From Magnetospirillum sp. (lineage in GTDB: Bacteria; Pseudomonadota; Alphaproteobacteria; Rhodospirillales; Magnetospirillaceae): DNA of 32,758 bases. The DNA lies in assembly GCA_016183945.1 (NCBI GenBank), contig JACPDP010000014.1, forward strand, positions 1 through 32,758. The letters run 5' to 3'. The position numbers and the translations under genes were made by a program. This document shows positions 31,599-32,758 of this stretch, one piece after another; within the stretch, counting starts at the first letter, position 1; the number at the start of each line of letters is the position of its first letter. Below the pieces are notes generated by a model. That model was given only the letters and a program-made list of their open reading frames with translations, was not told the DNA's origin and did not search any database.

Positions 31599-32620
31599 AA
31601 CCCTCGGCCTCGCAGGTCGAGGCCTTCCTCAAGTCGCCGCCGGCGGCCATCCGTGCCGTGCTGGTGTTCGGCCCCGACCTGGGATTGGTGCGCGAGCGGG
31701 TCGCTCGTCTGGTCAGGCTTGCCGTCGCCGATCCCTCCGATCCCTTTCGGGTCGCCGAGCTGACGCCGTCCCGGCTCAAGGAGGATCCCGCCCGTCTGGC
31801 CGACGAGGCGGCGGCCATCGCCCTGACCGGCGGCCGGCGCGCCGTCATCGTGCGCGATGCCGGCGACGGGGTGACGGCGCCGTTTTCCTCCTATCTCTCC
31901 AACCCCAAGGGCGACGCCATGGTGGTGGCCGAGGGCGGCGATCTCGGCCCGCGCTCCAGCCTGCGTAAACTGTTCGAGGCCGCCGACAACGCCGCCGCCC
32001 TGGCCTGCTACGCCGACAGCGGTGCCAATCTGGCCGGCGTCATCCATGAGGAGCTGAAGGCGGCCGGGCTGTCGGCCGAGCCCGATGCCATGTCCTACCT
32101 CACCGACCATCTGGGCGGCGACCGCCGCCTGACCCGGGCCGAGCTGGGCAAGCTGGCGCTCTACATGGGCGGCCCCGGCAAGGTGCGGCTGGACGACGCC
32201 GTCGCCTGTGTCGGCGAGGCCTCGGCCCTCTCCATGGACGATCTGTCGATGGCGGTGGCCGAGGGCGACCACGCCGGCACCCAACGGCTGCTCGACCGCC
32301 TGCTGGGCGAGGGCAATTCGCCCATTACCGTGTTGCGCTCGGTGGGTCGCCATTTCCAGCGCCTGCATCTGGCGGCGGGGCTGATGGGCCAGGGACGATC
32401 GGCGGAGCAGGCGGTGGCCGCCCTCAAGCCGCCGGTGATCTTCAAGGCGGTGGACCGCTTCCGCCGCCAGCTCGGTCGCTGGCCGACCGACCGCCTGGGC
32501 AAGGCGCTCGACATCCTTCTCGACGCCGAGGCCGACTGCAAGACCACCGGCATGCCCGCCGCCGAGATCACTTCGCGCGCCCTGATGATGATCGCCCGGG
32601 CGGCGGGGCGGCGCACCTAG
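31595..32620 (+). CDS. holA: DNA polymerase III subunit delta
   Basis: A 341-residue clamp-loader subunit. ATG 31595 overlaps the lptE stop and has GGAG upstream. The N-terminal region carries AVLVFGPDLGLVRERVARL, a degenerate nucleotide site as expected for delta, which does not hydrolyse ATP. AELTPSRLKEDPARLADEAA, VLRSVGRHFQRLH and RRLTRAELGKLALYMG are family segments; the C terminus is the collar domain. Delta opens the beta sliding clamp. The stop codon TAG (32618-32620) lies exactly at the probable left boundary of the IS element that follows, and its final G may come from the element. Confidence 0.92.
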   Translation: MKPSASQVEAFLKSPPAAIRAVLVFGPDLGLVRERVARLVRLAVADPSDPFRVAELTPSRLKEDPARLADEAAAIALTGGRRAVIVRDAGDGVTAPFSSYLSNPKGDAMVVAEGGDLGPRSSLRKLFEAADNAAALACYADSGANLAGVIHEELKAAGLSAEPDAMSYLTDHLGGDRRLTRAELGKLALYMGGPGKVRLDDAVACVGEASALSMDDLSMAVAEGDHAGTQRLLDRLLGEGNSPITVLRSVGRHFQRLHLAAGLMGQGRSAEQAVAALKPPVIFKAVDRFRRQLGRWPTDRLGKALDILLDAEADCKTTGMPAAEITSRALMMIARAAGRRT

Positions 32621-32758
32621 AGCGATTTCATGCCGAGCGGAATCGGCAGGGGATTCCCCCTGAGGCCGGATTGTGATTCAACATCTTCGGTAACAACGCT
32701 CCCGAGGATGATGCGATGGCGTGGCGTTCAGGGCAGTCCTATTCGCAGGACTTGCGAG
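32620..32758 (+). mobile_element. IS630-like element, left end only
   Basis: Downstream of holA the sequence begins GAGCGATTTCATGCCGAGCG and leads, after about 95 bases, to a transposase start. The element runs off the right edge. IS630 elements insert at TA, and the TA at 32618-32619 within the holA stop fits such a target. The inverted repeat cannot be checked without the other end. Confidence 0.55.
32716..32758 (+). CDS. IS630 family transposase, N-terminal fragment
   Basis: The frame from ATG 32716 reads MAWRSGQSYSQDLR and continues out of the window. YSxDLR is the usual first motif of IS630/Tc1-like transposases, at the start of the helix-turn-helix N-terminal domain. Only fourteen residues are visible, so the identification is tentative though specific. 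Confidence 0.6.
   Translation, partial: MAWRSGQSYSQDLR

Overview
The window is GC-rich, densely packed chromosomal DNA from an alphaproteobacterium. The best fit is Rhodospirillales, near Magnetospirillum-type genomes. This rests on the gene set (a FliG tail ending EDELVY, the DUF3576-leuS-lptE-holA cluster, alphaproteobacterial porins, a RibB-like/RibA fusion) and on the abundant GC-rich intergenic repeats. No database search was possible, so the genus is inference.

Layout. 1-2480: the 3' end of fliG, a REP-like palindrome pair, an RlmM/FtsJ-type methyltransferase and a protein of unknown function. 2687-6206: a two-gene signalling unit made of a REC-PAS-(degenerate DHp)-PAS-PAS-(degenerate GGDEF)-EAL protein and a DivK-type single-domain receiver. 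6241-9709 (minus strand): a secreted protein of unknown function, a bacteriohemerythrin, an acetoacetate decarboxylase-family protein and an LpoA/YraM-like lipoprotein. 9676-13702 (plus strand): rsmI, yraN, a dual-BON lipoprotein like DolP, a SirB1/transglutaminase-like TPR protein and gshB. The lpoA-rsmI-yraN-dolP set matches the enterobacterial yraM-yraL-yraN-yraP neighbourhood. 13967-15445: an orphan sensor kinase with a periplasmic CXXCH haem motif. 15584-17649: a broken DUF4160 gene, a DUF2442 gene and comM. The DUF4160 remnant carries a 46-bp copy of the comM start.

17710-20222: a DUF4142 secreted protein, a short OmpR-type regulator and divergent ribA, the last two separated by two 18-bp tandem repeats. 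20348-23145: a low-complexity protein, an L,D-transpeptidase and a methyltransferase. 23142-24466: a YggS-type PLP protein divergent from a ThiE/TenI-like protein. 24468-27367: two tandem paralogous porins with their terminators. 27887-32620: DUF3576 lipoprotein, leuS, lptE and holA in an overlapping operon. The right edge enters an IS630-like transposase that starts at, or overlaps, the holA stop codon.

Most genes are housekeeping: envelope assembly (lptE, LpoA-like, DolP-like, porins, L,D-transpeptidase), translation (leuS, rsmI, RlmM-like), redox and cofactors (gshB, ribA, yggS, thiE-like), and signalling. There is no CRISPR array, prophage, tRNA or rRNA. The unusual material is in the signalling proteins with missing catalytic residues, in the comM/DUF4160 scar, and in a family of structured intergenic repeats. 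In one repeat copy the internal arms are exchanged relative to a fixed centre.
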